Assembly: GCA_002352425.1 (NCBI GenBank)
Contig: DEIK01000040.1
Location: 1 to 26,391, forward strand
Length of the DNA: 26,391 bases
Source: Rhodobacteraceae bacterium UBA2776
Lineage (GTDB): Bacteria > Pseudomonadota > Alphaproteobacteria > Rhodobacterales > Rhodobacteraceae
Direction: 5' to 3'
The translations under genes were made by a program, and so were the position numbers. The stretch's first letter is position 1. Each line of letters opens with the position of its first letter. Of this stretch, positions 5,985 to 15,549 are shown piece after piece. Under the pieces are notes generated by a model. It was not told the origin of the DNA and did not search any database. It saw only the letters and a list, made by a program, of their open reading frames with translations.

Positions 5985-6824
5985 CTAGTCTTTTGACCGC
6001 ATCGACACCCAAACACCTGCCATTACCAACAGGCTGGCTACGATGAACCGCATGGTTATGTCCTCGGTCAAAAACACCATGCCCCCCGCCATCGCGATCA
6101 ATGGCACGCTCAGTTGTGCCACAGCGGCCCGCGTTGCACCCAGTTGTGGCATGAGCTGGTACCACAGCGCATAGCCCATGCCCGATGTCACGCCGCCTGA
6201 AACCACGGCCAAAAATGCACCGTATCCAGTGATCTGGTCGGGCAGGATCGTGTAAACCAACAACCCCAGCGGGATCGCCAATGTGAAGTTCAAGCTGCTG
6301 GCCGCCAACGCGTCCACCGTTCCGCGCCCCAGCAACGAATAGATGCCCCACCCCAGCGCCGCCGCTGCCATCAACAGGCTGCCAGCCAGTGGTGGAGCCG
6401 TTGCGCTGCCGGGCCACAGCAGCCAGACCAGCCCGCCAAAGGCCAACGCGCCGCCCCAAATACGTTGTGCTGGCACGCGTTCGCGCAACACCACAGCGCC
6501 TGCAAACATTGTTACTTGCACGCCACCAAACAGGATTAACGCCCCAACGCCCGCCGGGAGGCTCACGTAAGCAAAGGAAAATCCCAGCATGTAAAGCGCC
6601 AGTGATCCGGCGCCGATTGCGCCTTTTAGGCCGGTTCGCGTTGGCGGGCGTGTTTTTCTTTGGCTGGCCCATTTCAACGCACCAAGTGTTGTCGCGCCCG
6701 CAATCAATCGGATAGCGGCAAACCCCGCGGGCCCCATCACGCCATCGACCAACGCCAGACGATTTAAAACCGAATTGGCGGCAAAAGCGATCATTGTGAG
6801 GCTGGTCAAAAGGATCAAGCGCAT
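5985..6824 (-). CDS. EamA/DMT-family transporter
   Basis: A 279-residue inner-membrane protein with about ten hydrophobic segments arranged as two EamA repeats (first about 5-130, second about 145-275). The characteristic ending of repeat one, ALAFGGLVWLLWPG, and of repeat two, ASLLVMAGVWVSMRS, are seen. Family members export amino acids, nucleobases or other metabolites; the substrate cannot be read from sequence. It begins just after the groEL terminator and is probably transcribed on its own with the downstream lipase-like gene. Confidence 0.9.
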   Translation of the reverse strand: MRLILLTSLTMIAFAANSVLNRLALVDGVMGPAGFAAIRLIAGATTLGALKWASQRKTRPPTRTGLKGAIGAGSLALYMLGFSFAYVSLPAGVGALILFGGVQVTMFAGAVVLRERVPAQRIWGGALAFGGLVWLLWPGSATAPPLAGSLLMAAAALGWGIYSLLGRGTVDALAASSLNFTLAIPLGLLVYTILPDQITGYGAFLAVVSGGVTSGMGYALWYQLMPQLGATRAAVAQLSVPLIAMAGGMVFLTEDITMRFIVASLLVMAGVWVSMRSKD

Positions 6825-6862
6825 AGCGGAATCTTTACATATAGAACTGCGGTGTGGAATGG

Positions 6863-6894
6863 AAAAAGGGCCGCCGGATAAGGCAGCCCTTTTA
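6863..6894 (-). terminator. Terminator of groESL
   Basis: AAAAAGGGC-c-GCC (6863-6875) pairs with GGC-a-GCCCTTTT (6882-6893) around GGATAA, with a single mismatch. On the minus strand it ends in TTTTT. It lies about 90 bases past the groEL stop and is symmetrical enough to act on both strands. Confidence 0.85.
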
Positions 6895-6957
6895 AATTTG
6901 TCTTATGAACGGTGAGCGGTCGGTGCTTAGCTATAGGGCCAAACACCTGCCGCCTTT

Positions 6958-6982
6958 GTTCAAATTCCGAAGGGAATTTGAA

Positions 6983-6983
<1 letters not shown>
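6958..6983 (-). other. 11-bp hairpin at the groEL stop
   Basis: GTTCAAATTCC (6958-6968) and GGAATTTGAAC (6973-6983) form a perfect stem around GAAG. It begins at the last base of the groEL stop codon. No U-run follows. It probably protects the 3' end of the message or assists the terminator further on. Confidence 0.6.
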
Positions 6984-8629
<1,646 letters not shown>

Positions 8630-8674
8630 TTTCTAAAACTCCTGAAAATTCTTGTTGTTCGTAAAGCGGATCAA

Positions 8675-8962
8675 TTAGCCCAAAAGGCCCATGATATCGC
8701 TTTCTTTCATGATCAGCAGATCTTCACCATCAAGGGTGATTTCCGTGCCGGACCATTTGCCGAAAAGGATTTTGTCGCCAGCTTTGACGTCCATCGCTAC
8801 GCGATCTCCGTCTTCGTCGCGGGCCCCTGCACCAACGGCGATAACTTCGCCTTCAGCAGGTTTTTCTTTTGCACTGTCGGGAATGATTAGGCCGCCAGCA
8901 GTTTTTTCTTCGCCTTCAAGGCGACGAACCAGTACGCGGTCGTGAAGAGGTGTAAACGCCAT
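8675..8962 (-). CDS. groES: Co-chaperonin GroES
   Basis: A 95-residue co-chaperonin that caps the GroEL ring. PLHDRVLVRRLEGEEKTAGG opens the protein, followed by the mobile loop and KPAEGEVIAVG; the end is MKESDIMGLLG, all typical. AAGGAG lies ten bases before the ATG. The CIRCE operator lies 37 bases upstream of the start, so HrcA control is expected. Confidence 0.99.
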   Translation of the reverse strand: MAFTPLHDRVLVRRLEGEEKTAGGLIIPDSAKEKPAEGEVIAVGAGARDEDGDRVAMDVKAGDKILFGKWSGTEITLDGEDLLIMKESDIMGLLG

Positions 8963-8998
8963 CTTAAGAACGCTCCTTCGCTCAAGGTTAAAATCAGA

Positions 8999-9025
8999 TT
9001 AGCACTCAAATAGGTCGAGTGCTAA
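8999..9025. promoter_or_regulatory. CIRCE operator (HrcA binding site)
   Basis: TTAGCACTC (8999-9007), nine bases, GAGTGCTAA (9017-9025): a perfect CIRCE inverted repeat with the canonical spacing. HrcA binds it and represses groESL until heat stress titrates GroEL. hrcA itself is not in the window. Confidence 0.97.
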
Positions 9026-9032
9026 CAGAACG

Positions 9033-9061
9033 GATTTAGGGGCGCTGAGGGGGGGAGTCAA
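9033..9061 (-). promoter_or_regulatory. Likely vegetative promoter of groESL
   Basis: On the minus strand TTGACT (9061-9056), 17 bases, TAAATC (9038-9033). The -35 matches five of six and the -10 three of six. CIRCE starts eight bases downstream of the -10, which would put HrcA over the start of transcription. Confidence 0.6.
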
Positions 9062-9085
9062 CCGATCGAGCGGGATTCTTTTTGG

Positions 9086-9898
9086 CTAGCCCGCGTCAAG
9101 CCGATCCAAAAAGCCCGACAGTGCAGCATTCACGGCATCAGGCGCATCAATGGTCGAGACATGGCCACCCTTGGGTATTAGGACAAACTCCGAGCCTTTT
9201 ATCGCCCCATGCATGCGCTCTGACTTCTCGGGGACGGTGGCCGTGTCCTCCTCCCCGACGGCGATAAGCGTGGGCGTTTTAATCTCGCCCAGCCGCTCAA
9301 AAACACCCATCCGGTGGATAACGCCCTCGACGGCCCTGGACATGCCTTTGCGGTCCGGAACCCGCGCCAGAAACTGACGCCACCGGTCGCGCTGTGCCTT
9401 ACGGGCAGGATCTTGCAGGAAAGTTTGGCCAAACATGATCGGCATCACCGAGCCAACCACGGGCCGCGCTCCGAACCAGCGCATAATCAGGTTCATCATT
9501 TTGTACCTGCCACGATTTTCATGTGGTTCATGTTCGGCGCTGCTGTCCAGCACTGTGATTGAGTGCAACATCTGCGGATGTTCCAGCGCCATGCGCAGCG
9601 CCACAAATCCGCCCATCGACAGGCCCACGAAGTGGCATTTCCCAACACCCAATGCCGTGATCAATGCCACTGCGTCCGCTGCCAGTGTGTCCATGTCATA
9701 GCCGCTCTCGGGGCTGGCGCTCTGGCCTTGGCCACGGTGATCATAGGCAATACAGCGGTATTTGCCTTTCAAATGCGCGATCTGGTCCTCGAACATTTCA
9801 GTGCTGAACAGCAAGCCGTGTGAAAACACCACAGCCTGGGCGTCGCCGCCCGTATCCGTGTAGTGCAATCGCACCCCGTTCACATCCAAAAATGGCAT
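9086..9898 (-). CDS. Alpha/beta hydrolase (enol-lactonase/esterase-like)
   Basis: A 270-residue cytoplasmic hydrolase. The oxyanion motif FSHG (25-28), the nucleophile elbow VGLSMGG (Ser94), the acid in GEEDT (Asp218) and the base in GGHVS (His246) make a complete catalytic triad. The layout resembles 3-oxoadipate enol-lactonases and related esterases, but no pathway genes lie nearby, so the substrate is open. Start 9898 (MPFLDVNGVRLHY) has GGACAGG upstream; the longer frame to 10216 runs through the divergent gene and is not real. It diverges from the TraB-like gene with a 114-base gap. Confidence 0.88.
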   Translation of the reverse strand: MPFLDVNGVRLHYTDTGGDAQAVVFSHGLLFSTEMFEDQIAHLKGKYRCIAYDHRGQGQSASPESGYDMDTLAADAVALITALGVGKCHFVGLSMGGFVALRMALEHPQMLHSITVLDSSAEHEPHENRGRYKMMNLIMRWFGARPVVGSVMPIMFGQTFLQDPARKAQRDRWRQFLARVPDRKGMSRAVEGVIHRMGVFERLGEIKTPTLIAVGEEDTATVPEKSERMHGAIKGSEFVLIPKGGHVSTIDAPDAVNAALSGFLDRLDAG

Positions 9899-10012
9899 CC
9901 TGTCCCCAATCCTGTTCAGGCCATAGCCCCTTATACCACAGTCATCCACAGAGGTGTTGATTTTCAACCCTGCGTCGTTACCAATGTCCCCAAACAAGCC
10001 GAGGATTTCACC

Positions 10013-11002
10013 ATGCGTTTCATTTTGCCCGTTCTGTTTACCCTGTTCTCCCTGCCCGCTGCCGCCCAATGTGTTGGTAAAAACCTGATGCAAACAATGC
10101 CAGCCGACGCGCGCGCGCAATTGGACGCAGCCACCGCGTCGCACCCCTACCCCAACGGCAATCTTTGGCGCGCCACCAAGGGCGCCAGCACCATTCACGT
10201 CATGGGCACGTTTCACCTGACGGACCCAAGGCTCGATGCGTATCTTGAGCCACTTTGGCCCTTGATTGATACCGCCGATTTGATCCTGCTTGAGGCCACC
10301 CGCGAAACCATGGAGCAGCTTAAAACCGAAACGCTTACCAACCCGTCCTTGTTGTTCATCAAAGAAGGTCCCACTTTGATTGACCAGATGTCGGCAGAAA
10401 ACTGGGAGCGATTGAGTGCTGAGCTGTCACTCCGCGGAATCCCCGGCTTTATGGCCAGCAAAATGCAACCTTGGTATGCGGCAATGATGTTGTCGATCCC
10501 GCCCTGTGCGATGGCGGGGTTGGCGGCGCAAAACGGGGTGGATCATCGCATCCTTGCCCGGGCCGAGATCCACAACACGCCGACCCGCGCGCTGGAGGGG
10601 TTTGACGTGGTGTATGACTTGTTGGGCGGAGGTGATCCGGAGGCACAGTTGGAGGGTATTCGGCTGGCGTTGACCAGCGCCAAGGAGGGGGACGCCTTGT
10701 TCACCACAATGACCACAGCATATTTGTCAGGTGCGCACCGCGCAATTTGGGAATTGGGCAGACAACAGGCGCTGTACGCGCAGCAGGAGTCCGGCGTGGA
10801 TGGGATAAAGTTGTTTGATGAAATGGAAGCCAAATTGCTAACGGATCGCAACGCCAACTGGATGCCGTTGATTTTAGCCGCAGCGCAAGAGGCCGAAACG
10901 CTTGTTGTTGCGGTTGGGGCGGCGCATTTGTCCGGCGAAAACGGGGTGCTTTATTTGTTGGAAAAATCTGGCTACGTCTTAACCCGCGTCGACGGGTTCT
11001 AG
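10013..11002 (+). CDS. TraB/GumN-family protein, exported
   Basis: A 329-residue protein with a signal peptide (MRFILPVLFTLFSLPAAA) and the TraB/GumN/PrgY fold. The two family motifs are clear: GTFHLTDPR (65-73) and GAAHLSGENGV near the C-terminus. Related eukaryotic and bacterial members are linked to metal-dependent protease-like (Tiki) activity, but most bacterial members are uncharacterised. It probably acts in the periplasm. Start 10013 is preceded by GAGGA nine bases upstream; the longer frame from 9863 overlaps the divergent gene. Its last 24 bases overlap the end of the convergent DUF2161 gene. Confidence 0.88.
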   Translation: MRFILPVLFTLFSLPAAAQCVGKNLMQTMPADARAQLDAATASHPYPNGNLWRATKGASTIHVMGTFHLTDPRLDAYLEPLWPLIDTADLILLEATRETMEQLKTETLTNPSLLFIKEGPTLIDQMSAENWERLSAELSLRGIPGFMASKMQPWYAAMMLSIPPCAMAGLAAQNGVDHRILARAEIHNTPTRALEGFDVVYDLLGGGDPEAQLEGIRLALTSAKEGDALFTTMTTAYLSGAHRAIWELGRQQALYAQQESGVDGIKLFDEMEAKLLTDRNANWMPLILAAAQEAETLVVAVGAAHLSGENGVLYLLEKSGYVLTRVDGF

Positions 11003-11662
11003 CCGTCCTACGCGGCCAAAAGCGGCCAAACCCTCGACGCCCTTGGGGGTCAGCATATAGATGCCCTTTTCGACCCGTTCGAACCAGCCATAGTGATCAT
11101 CTGCCATGATCCGTGTGGCTTTTGGCACTCCCGCCCCTTTGGCCACCGACGCCCCCTTGCTGGCGCCTTCTTCTTCCAAAAAAGTGGCGCAGCGCAGCGC
11201 GTCTTGCCGGTAAGAGGTCACAAGCCCCACCCGCGTCGCGCCACCGGCGTTCGGATCGCCAACCCGACGGGCAAATTCGCGCAACAGACGGGTTTTGCGC
11301 CGCGTAGATTTGCGCGGTTTGTAAGGCGCCGGGTCAACCAGCACCTCAACAAACCCGTCGCGCAAACGCACCGTCATCAAGCCAAGGCCCAAACGGCGAC
11401 ACAGGTTCAGGTTTTCCTTTAGCGTTTTGCCGCTGACATGGGACACGGCCAGATAGACCGCGTCGCTTATGGTTTGGCGGGCAATACCTTGGTGCAACAA
11501 GGCCAACGAAAAACCGAGTTTCAATTCGATCAACACAGGGTCTTCTTTATCGCGGATTGCGACCACATCCACGGCACCAACCTCGCCTTTGACCTCATAG
11601 CCCTGCCCCTCAAGATAGGTCTTAACGGGGGGGTAAAGATCGGTTTCGCGGGGTTTGGTCAT
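10979..11662 (-). CDS. DUF2161-family protein with PD-(D/E)XK nuclease-like motif
   Basis: A 227-residue protein that I recognise as DUF2161. The N-terminal half has a restriction-endonuclease-like core: Asp32 in GAVDVVAI and the E-x-K pair Glu46/Lys48 in LIELKLG, spaced as in PD-(D/E)XK nucleases. The middle is basic (KPRKSTRRKTRLLREFARR), which would suit nucleic-acid binding. The C-terminal part (about 185-215, DDHYGWFERVEKGIYMLTPKG) looks like a small winged-helix segment. No methylase or other defence gene is adjacent, so a restriction role is not supported; DNA repair or RNA work is equally possible. The convergent end overlaps the TraB-like gene by 24 bases, with the inverted repeat AACCCG/CGGGTT (10981-10998) inside the overlap. 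Confidence 0.8.
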   Translation of the reverse strand: MTKPRETDLYPPVKTYLEGQGYEVKGEVGAVDVVAIRDKEDPVLIELKLGFSLALLHQGIARQTISDAVYLAVSHVSGKTLKENLNLCRRLGLGLMTVRLRDGFVEVLVDPAPYKPRKSTRRKTRLLREFARRVGDPNAGGATRVGLVTSYRQDALRCATFLEEEGASKGASVAKGAGVPKATRIMADDHYGWFERVEKGIYMLTPKGVEGLAAFGRVGRLEPVDAG

Positions 11663-11885
11663 GCGGCAATCCTGATAGCGGCTTGCGACAGGTTAACGTG
11701 CCACCATCCATGCGACAAGCCACCCAACCGCTTAACAGGCCCTACAGCCTTTGATGCGGGGTACATATTCAGCGCAGAAGGCCGTAAGGACTGATAAGCG
11801 GCGCGGCAAACAGCGGGTGACAGCCCCCGCCATCCCGCCTATAACAGCGCCAAATCGACTCCCTGTATATGAACGGACACACGCA

Positions 11886-12806
11886 ATGATCAAAATCTTT
11901 GGCCACACCGCCCCCGATACCGATGCCACGGGCTCTGCCCTGATCTGGGCTTGGTACCTGAACGAAATCGCAAAAAAACCCGCCACCGCCTATGTGCTGG
12001 GCGCACCAAACACCGAAGCCGATTTTGTGCTAAAACGCTGGGGCTATGACTGCCCCGAAGTGCTAACTGATCTGGAAGACGGCGAAAAAGTTGTGATCGT
12101 TGACACCAACAATCCAGCCGAATTGCCCGCCAACATCGGCAACGCCGACATCCGTCAGGTTATCGACCACCACCTGCTGGTCGGCGGGTTGTCCACCAAA
12201 GGCCCAATCAACGTCATCATGCGCCCGGTCGCCGCCACTGCAACTGTGATGTACAGTATCATGCGCGAACCCGCCCTAGATACGATGCCTGACGCCGTCA
12301 AAGGCCTGATCCTGTCGTGCATCCTGTCGGACACGCTGGAATTTCGCTCCCCCACAACCACACCACGCGACATCGAAGTTGCTGGACGCCTTGCCAAAGA
12401 TCTTGGCCTCGACATCCCGTCCTACGCTGCTGAAATGTTTGCTGCCAAATCCGACATCTCGCATTTCTCGGACGCAGAACTGTTGCGCCTTGACTCAAAA
12501 GTCTTCGAAGTGGACGCCACAAAATTCCGCGTCTCGGTGCTGGAAACCACAGCGCCCGCCGTCGTTTTGGACCGTCAGGCCAGCATCATGGACGCCATGA
12601 GCGCTGTCGCCAAAGAGGACGGTGTTGACCAAGTGTTGCTGTTTGTCGTCGACATCCTGAATGAGCAATCCACCCTGTTCATCCCCAATGATGCCGTTAA
12701 ATCGATCGCCGAAAAATCATTCGGCGTCCCCGTTGCTGGCGATAGTGTTGTCTTGCCGGGCGTCGTCAGCCGTAAAAAGCAAATTATCCCCAGCCTGAAG
12801 GTTTAA
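11886..12806 (+). CDS. ppaC: Manganese-dependent inorganic pyrophosphatase (family II)
   Basis: A 306-residue DHH-superfamily enzyme that hydrolyses pyrophosphate. Metal ligands fit family II: His7, Asp11 and Asp13 in GHTAPDTD, Asp73 in VDTNN, the DHH motif (94-96) and Asp149 in SDTLEF. The C-terminal DHHA2 domain ends with the substrate-binding SRKKQ (295-299). Start 11886 is chosen because the protein begins at the family motif; the frame upstream to 11751 has no family likeness. The ribosome site is weak (GGAC). It heads a six-gene plus-strand run with gaps of 0-9 bases, and removes pyrophosphate of the kind released by RibF and Prs reactions. Confidence 0.93.
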   Translation: MIKIFGHTAPDTDATGSALIWAWYLNEIAKKPATAYVLGAPNTEADFVLKRWGYDCPEVLTDLEDGEKVVIVDTNNPAELPANIGNADIRQVIDHHLLVGGLSTKGPINVIMRPVAATATVMYSIMREPALDTMPDAVKGLILSCILSDTLEFRSPTTTPRDIEVAGRLAKDLGLDIPSYAAEMFAAKSDISHFSDAELLRLDSKVFEVDATKFRVSVLETTAPAVVLDRQASIMDAMSAVAKEDGVDQVLLFVVDILNEQSTLFIPNDAVKSIAEKSFGVPVAGDSVVLPGVVSRKKQIIPSLKV

Positions 12807-12809
12807 CCC

Positions 12810-13682
12810 TTGACCCAGATCATCACAGACCTGCGTGCCATCGCCAGCAACTATGACGCGCTTTACGTTGATCTTTGGGGCTGCCTACATGATGGCGTGA
12901 CCGCCTTTCCGGCGGCCATTGCCGCGCTACAAGAATACCGGAAATCCGGCGGCATCGTCGTGTTGCTGACCAACGCGCCGCGCCAGCGCGCAAGCGTACA
13001 GGTGCAGATTGAGGGCCTGAACGTCCCCGCCGATTGCTGGGATACCATTACCACCTCCGGTGACAGCGCACGCTCTGCTATGTTTCGCGGCGCGATGGGC
13101 GAAAAGGTCTGGTACATCGGCCCGGACTCAGACCTTGCGTTCTTTGATCCAATCAGTGTGGTCGAAGACCCTGTCGACATTCAGCGTGTCGCGCTTGACC
13201 AAGCAGAGGGTATCGTCTGCATTGGCCCGTTCGATCCACATGCCGATCCTGCCACCATGCGCCCCGAATTTCTGATCGCCAAACAAAAAGGCCTCAAACT
13301 GCTTTGCGCCAATCCTGATCTGGTGGTCGACCGTGGCGGTGTACGTGAGTTTTGCGCTGGCTCGCTGGCGGCGCTTTACGCGGAAATGGGCGGCCAAGTC
13401 GTTTACGTCGGCAAGCCCTATCCGGCCATTTACGACCTTGCGCGCCGCCGTTTAGACGCCGTGAAACCCGGCATCGCGGATGGCCGTATCCTGTGCATTG
13501 GTGACGGTATCAGAACCGACGTTCAGGGCGCGATGGGCGAAGACCTAGATGCACTGTTTATCTCGGGTGGCTTGGCCGCTGCGGAAACCAAAACCACGCA
13601 TCAACCTGACCCAAAGGCACTGGATGCCTACCTCACCAAAGAAATGACATCGGCCCGCTACACCATCGGACATTTGCGTTAG
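12810..13682 (+). CDS. HAD-superfamily class IIA hydrolase (TIGR01459 type)
   Basis: A 290-residue phosphatase-like protein. Motif I reads DLWGCLHDG (21-29), where the second Asp of the usual DxD is Trp, as is characteristic of this subfamily. Motif II is LLTNAPR (Thr54), the Lys motif is VGKPYP, and motif IV is CIGDGIRTD. A C2-type cap lies between motifs II and III. The substrate is unknown. The only early start is TTG at 12810, four bases after the ppaC stop, with GAAGG about nine bases upstream. It sits in an operon with ribF, and the phosphatase step of riboflavin synthesis is served by HAD proteins in other bacteria, so a flavin link is possible but unproven. Confidence 0.88.
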   Translation: MTQIITDLRAIASNYDALYVDLWGCLHDGVTAFPAAIAALQEYRKSGGIVVLLTNAPRQRASVQVQIEGLNVPADCWDTITTSGDSARSAMFRGAMGEKVWYIGPDSDLAFFDPISVVEDPVDIQRVALDQAEGIVCIGPFDPHADPATMRPEFLIAKQKGLKLLCANPDLVVDRGGVREFCAGSLAALYAEMGGQVVYVGKPYPAIYDLARRRLDAVKPGIADGRILCIGDGIRTDVQGAMGEDLDALFISGGLAAAETKTTHQPDPKALDAYLTKEMTSARYTIGHLR

Positions 13683-13691
13683 GACATCATC

Positions 13692-14132
13692 ATGAACACG
13701 TCAGAAATCGGCACCATCTATCTGGAAGACCTCGAAGTCGGTATGAGCCGTTCTATCACCAAGGTGATCGACGAGCACGCCATCAACCTGTTCGCCGAAG
13801 TCAGCGAAGACCGCAATCCGCTGCACTTGGATCAAGCGGCTGGCGAAGCCTCGATCTTTAAGACCCGCATCGCACATGGCATGCTGTCCGCTGGCCTGTT
13901 TTCGGCCCTGATCGGCGAGCGCCTGCCTGGCCACGGCACCATCTACATGTCGCAAAACCTGCGGTTTACGGCCCCTGTGCGGATCGGCGAAACCGTCACT
14001 GCAACGGTCACCGTCACGGACATCATCGCCGCCAAAGGCCGCGTGGCACTGGATTGTGTGGCCAAAGTGGGCGACACCGTTGTGATCAAGGGTGATGCGT
14101 TGGTGCTTGCCCCCAGCCGCGCCAAAAGCTAA
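13692..14132 (+). CDS. MaoC-family (R)-hydratase
   Basis: A 146-residue hot-dog-fold protein. The hydratase motif is intact: D40-R-N42-P-L-H45 followed by AHGM (61-64), as in (R)-specific enoyl-CoA hydratases of the PhaJ type. The likely reaction is hydration of a trans-2-enoyl-CoA, in fatty-acid or polyhydroxyalkanoate metabolism. No PHA synthase gene lies nearby. The ribosome site AGGA overlaps the stop of the HAD gene, nine bases lie between the genes, and ribF follows nine bases later. Confidence 0.92.
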   Translation: MNTSEIGTIYLEDLEVGMSRSITKVIDEHAINLFAEVSEDRNPLHLDQAAGEASIFKTRIAHGMLSAGLFSALIGERLPGHGTIYMSQNLRFTAPVRIGETVTATVTVTDIIAAKGRVALDCVAKVGDTVVIKGDALVLAPSRAKS

Positions 14133-14141
14133 CCAGACCTC

Positions 14142-15080
14142 ATGCAAATCACCCGCGACTATCAGTTTGCCGACCCCCAAGACCGTGGCGCTTCCGCTGC
14201 GATTGGTAATTTTGACGGCGTCCATTTGGGCCACCAAGCGGTGATCGACATCGCCCGCAACCATGCTGACAAACTGGGCTGCCCGCTGGGCGTGGTGACC
14301 TTTGTGCCGCATCCGCGCGCCTATTTCGCGCCGGACGCCCCGGCCTTTCAACTGATGAACGCCGAAGCCCGCGCCAGCCAGCTGCAAAAAATCGGCGTCC
14401 AAAAACTTTATGAGTTGAACTTCAATAACATCCTGTCGAACCTCACGGCCGAAGAATTTGCCAGCAATGTGATCCGCGACGGGTTGGGATTGAAGCATGT
14501 GGTGATCGGTGCAGATTTTCACTTTGGCAAGGGTCGCAGCGGCAACGCGGCAGACCTTGTGCGCTTTGGCGCCGAAATGGGGTTTGGCGTCACCGTGGCT
14601 GACCTGATCGAGGTCGGCAACGGCCAAGTGTCCTCGACCGCCATTCGCGACGCCCTGGCTGATGGTCGCCCCCGCCATGCCGCTAAAATGCTTGGCCATT
14701 GGCACCGCATTGAAGGCGAAGTCATTCGCGGCGATCAACGTGGCCGCGAGTTGGGTTTCCCCACGGCCAACATGTCAATCACCGGTTTGCACCCGCCGAA
14801 ATTCGGCGTTTATGCCGTGAAAATCGACATTTTGGATGGCCCGCATGCTGGCACCTATGACGGTGCTGCCAGCATGGGGACGCGTCCGATGTTTGGTGAA
14901 AACCGACCAAACCTAGAGACATTCATCCTTGATTTTCAGGGGGATATCTACGGATGCCACGTCTCTGTTGCCTTGGTCGAGCATCTACGTCCCGAGGAAA
15001 AATTCGACAGCCTTGAGGCGTTGATCACGCAAATGAACGCGGATGTTGTTTTGGTGCGTGAAATCCTCGCCAATGCCTAG
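14142..15080 (+). CDS. ribF: Bifunctional riboflavin kinase/FAD synthetase
   Basis: A 312-residue enzyme that phosphorylates riboflavin to FMN and adenylates it to FAD. The N-terminal nucleotidyl-transferase domain shows GNFDGVHLGH (22-31) and SSTAIR (164-169); the C-terminal kinase domain shows GFPTAN (205-210) and the TFILDF-x-GDIYG segment. Length is normal for the prokaryotic bifunctional type. It lies within the ppaC operon and overlaps the next gene by eight bases (ATGCCTAG). No FMN riboswitch is visible upstream. Confidence 0.97.
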   Translation: MQITRDYQFADPQDRGASAAIGNFDGVHLGHQAVIDIARNHADKLGCPLGVVTFVPHPRAYFAPDAPAFQLMNAEARASQLQKIGVQKLYELNFNNILSNLTAEEFASNVIRDGLGLKHVVIGADFHFGKGRSGNAADLVRFGAEMGFGVTVADLIEVGNGQVSSTAIRDALADGRPRHAAKMLGHWHRIEGEVIRGDQRGRELGFPTANMSITGLHPPKFGVYAVKIDILDGPHAGTYDGAASMGTRPMFGENRPNLETFILDFQGDIYGCHVSVALVEHLRPEEKFDSLEALITQMNADVVLVREILANA

Positions 15081-15549
15081 CGATTTGAACGCAATCAACC
15101 GTGACGGGCTGCGCGAACGGTTTTGGGAAAAGATCCCGATGAAAAACCTCGCCCCCAAAGAATGGGAGGCGCTGTGTGATGGTTGCGGCAAATGCTGCCT
15201 CAACAAATTGGAAGACCCCGATACAAGCGAGGTGGCTTTCACCCGCGTGGCCTGTCGGCTGTTGGACGGCGAAAGCTGCCATTGCGGGCAATACGACATT
15301 CGCCTGCAATTCGTGCCCGAATGCGTACAACTCAGCCCGCAAAACATCAGCAAAATCGCCTATTGGATGCCCCAAACCTGCGCCTACCGTTTGATCTATG
15401 ACGGCAAGACGCTGTATGATTGGCATCCGCTGATATCGGGCAGCAACGAAACCGTGCATACGGCTGGCGAATCCGTGCGCGGTTGGACCGTACCTGAATT
15501 TGAAGTGCCCGAAGAAGAATGGGAAGATCATATAATCGAGGATCTCTGA
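15073..15549 (+). CDS. YcgN-family cysteine-cluster protein (UPF0260)
   Basis: A 158-residue protein with nine cysteines: C35, C38, C41, C42 in a CxxCxxCC cluster, then C61, C69, C71, C84 and C103. The spacing matches the YcgN/UPF0260 zinc/iron-chelating domain family. The metal and function are unknown, though the cluster would suit iron-sulfur or zinc binding. ATG 15073 overlaps the ribF stop and is translationally coupled; the frame to 15043 starts inside ribF. The threonine aldolase ATG follows directly after its stop. Confidence 0.9.
   Translation: MPSDLNAINRDGLRERFWEKIPMKNLAPKEWEALCDGCGKCCLNKLEDPDTSEVAFTRVACRLLDGESCHCGQYDIRLQFVPECVQLSPQNISKIAYWMPQTCAYRLIYDGKTLYDWHPLISGSNETVHTAGESVRGWTVPEFEVPEEEWEDHIIEDL

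Noticed and set aside
5932..6672. Long N-terminal extension of the lipase-like gene
   Set aside because: This part is a shadow frame of the EamA transporter gene. The real start is at the signal peptide, 5931.
10979..11662. Restriction-modification or other defence system around the DUF2161 nuclease-like gene
   Set aside because: No methylase, helicase or toxin partner lies nearby; neighbours are metabolic genes.
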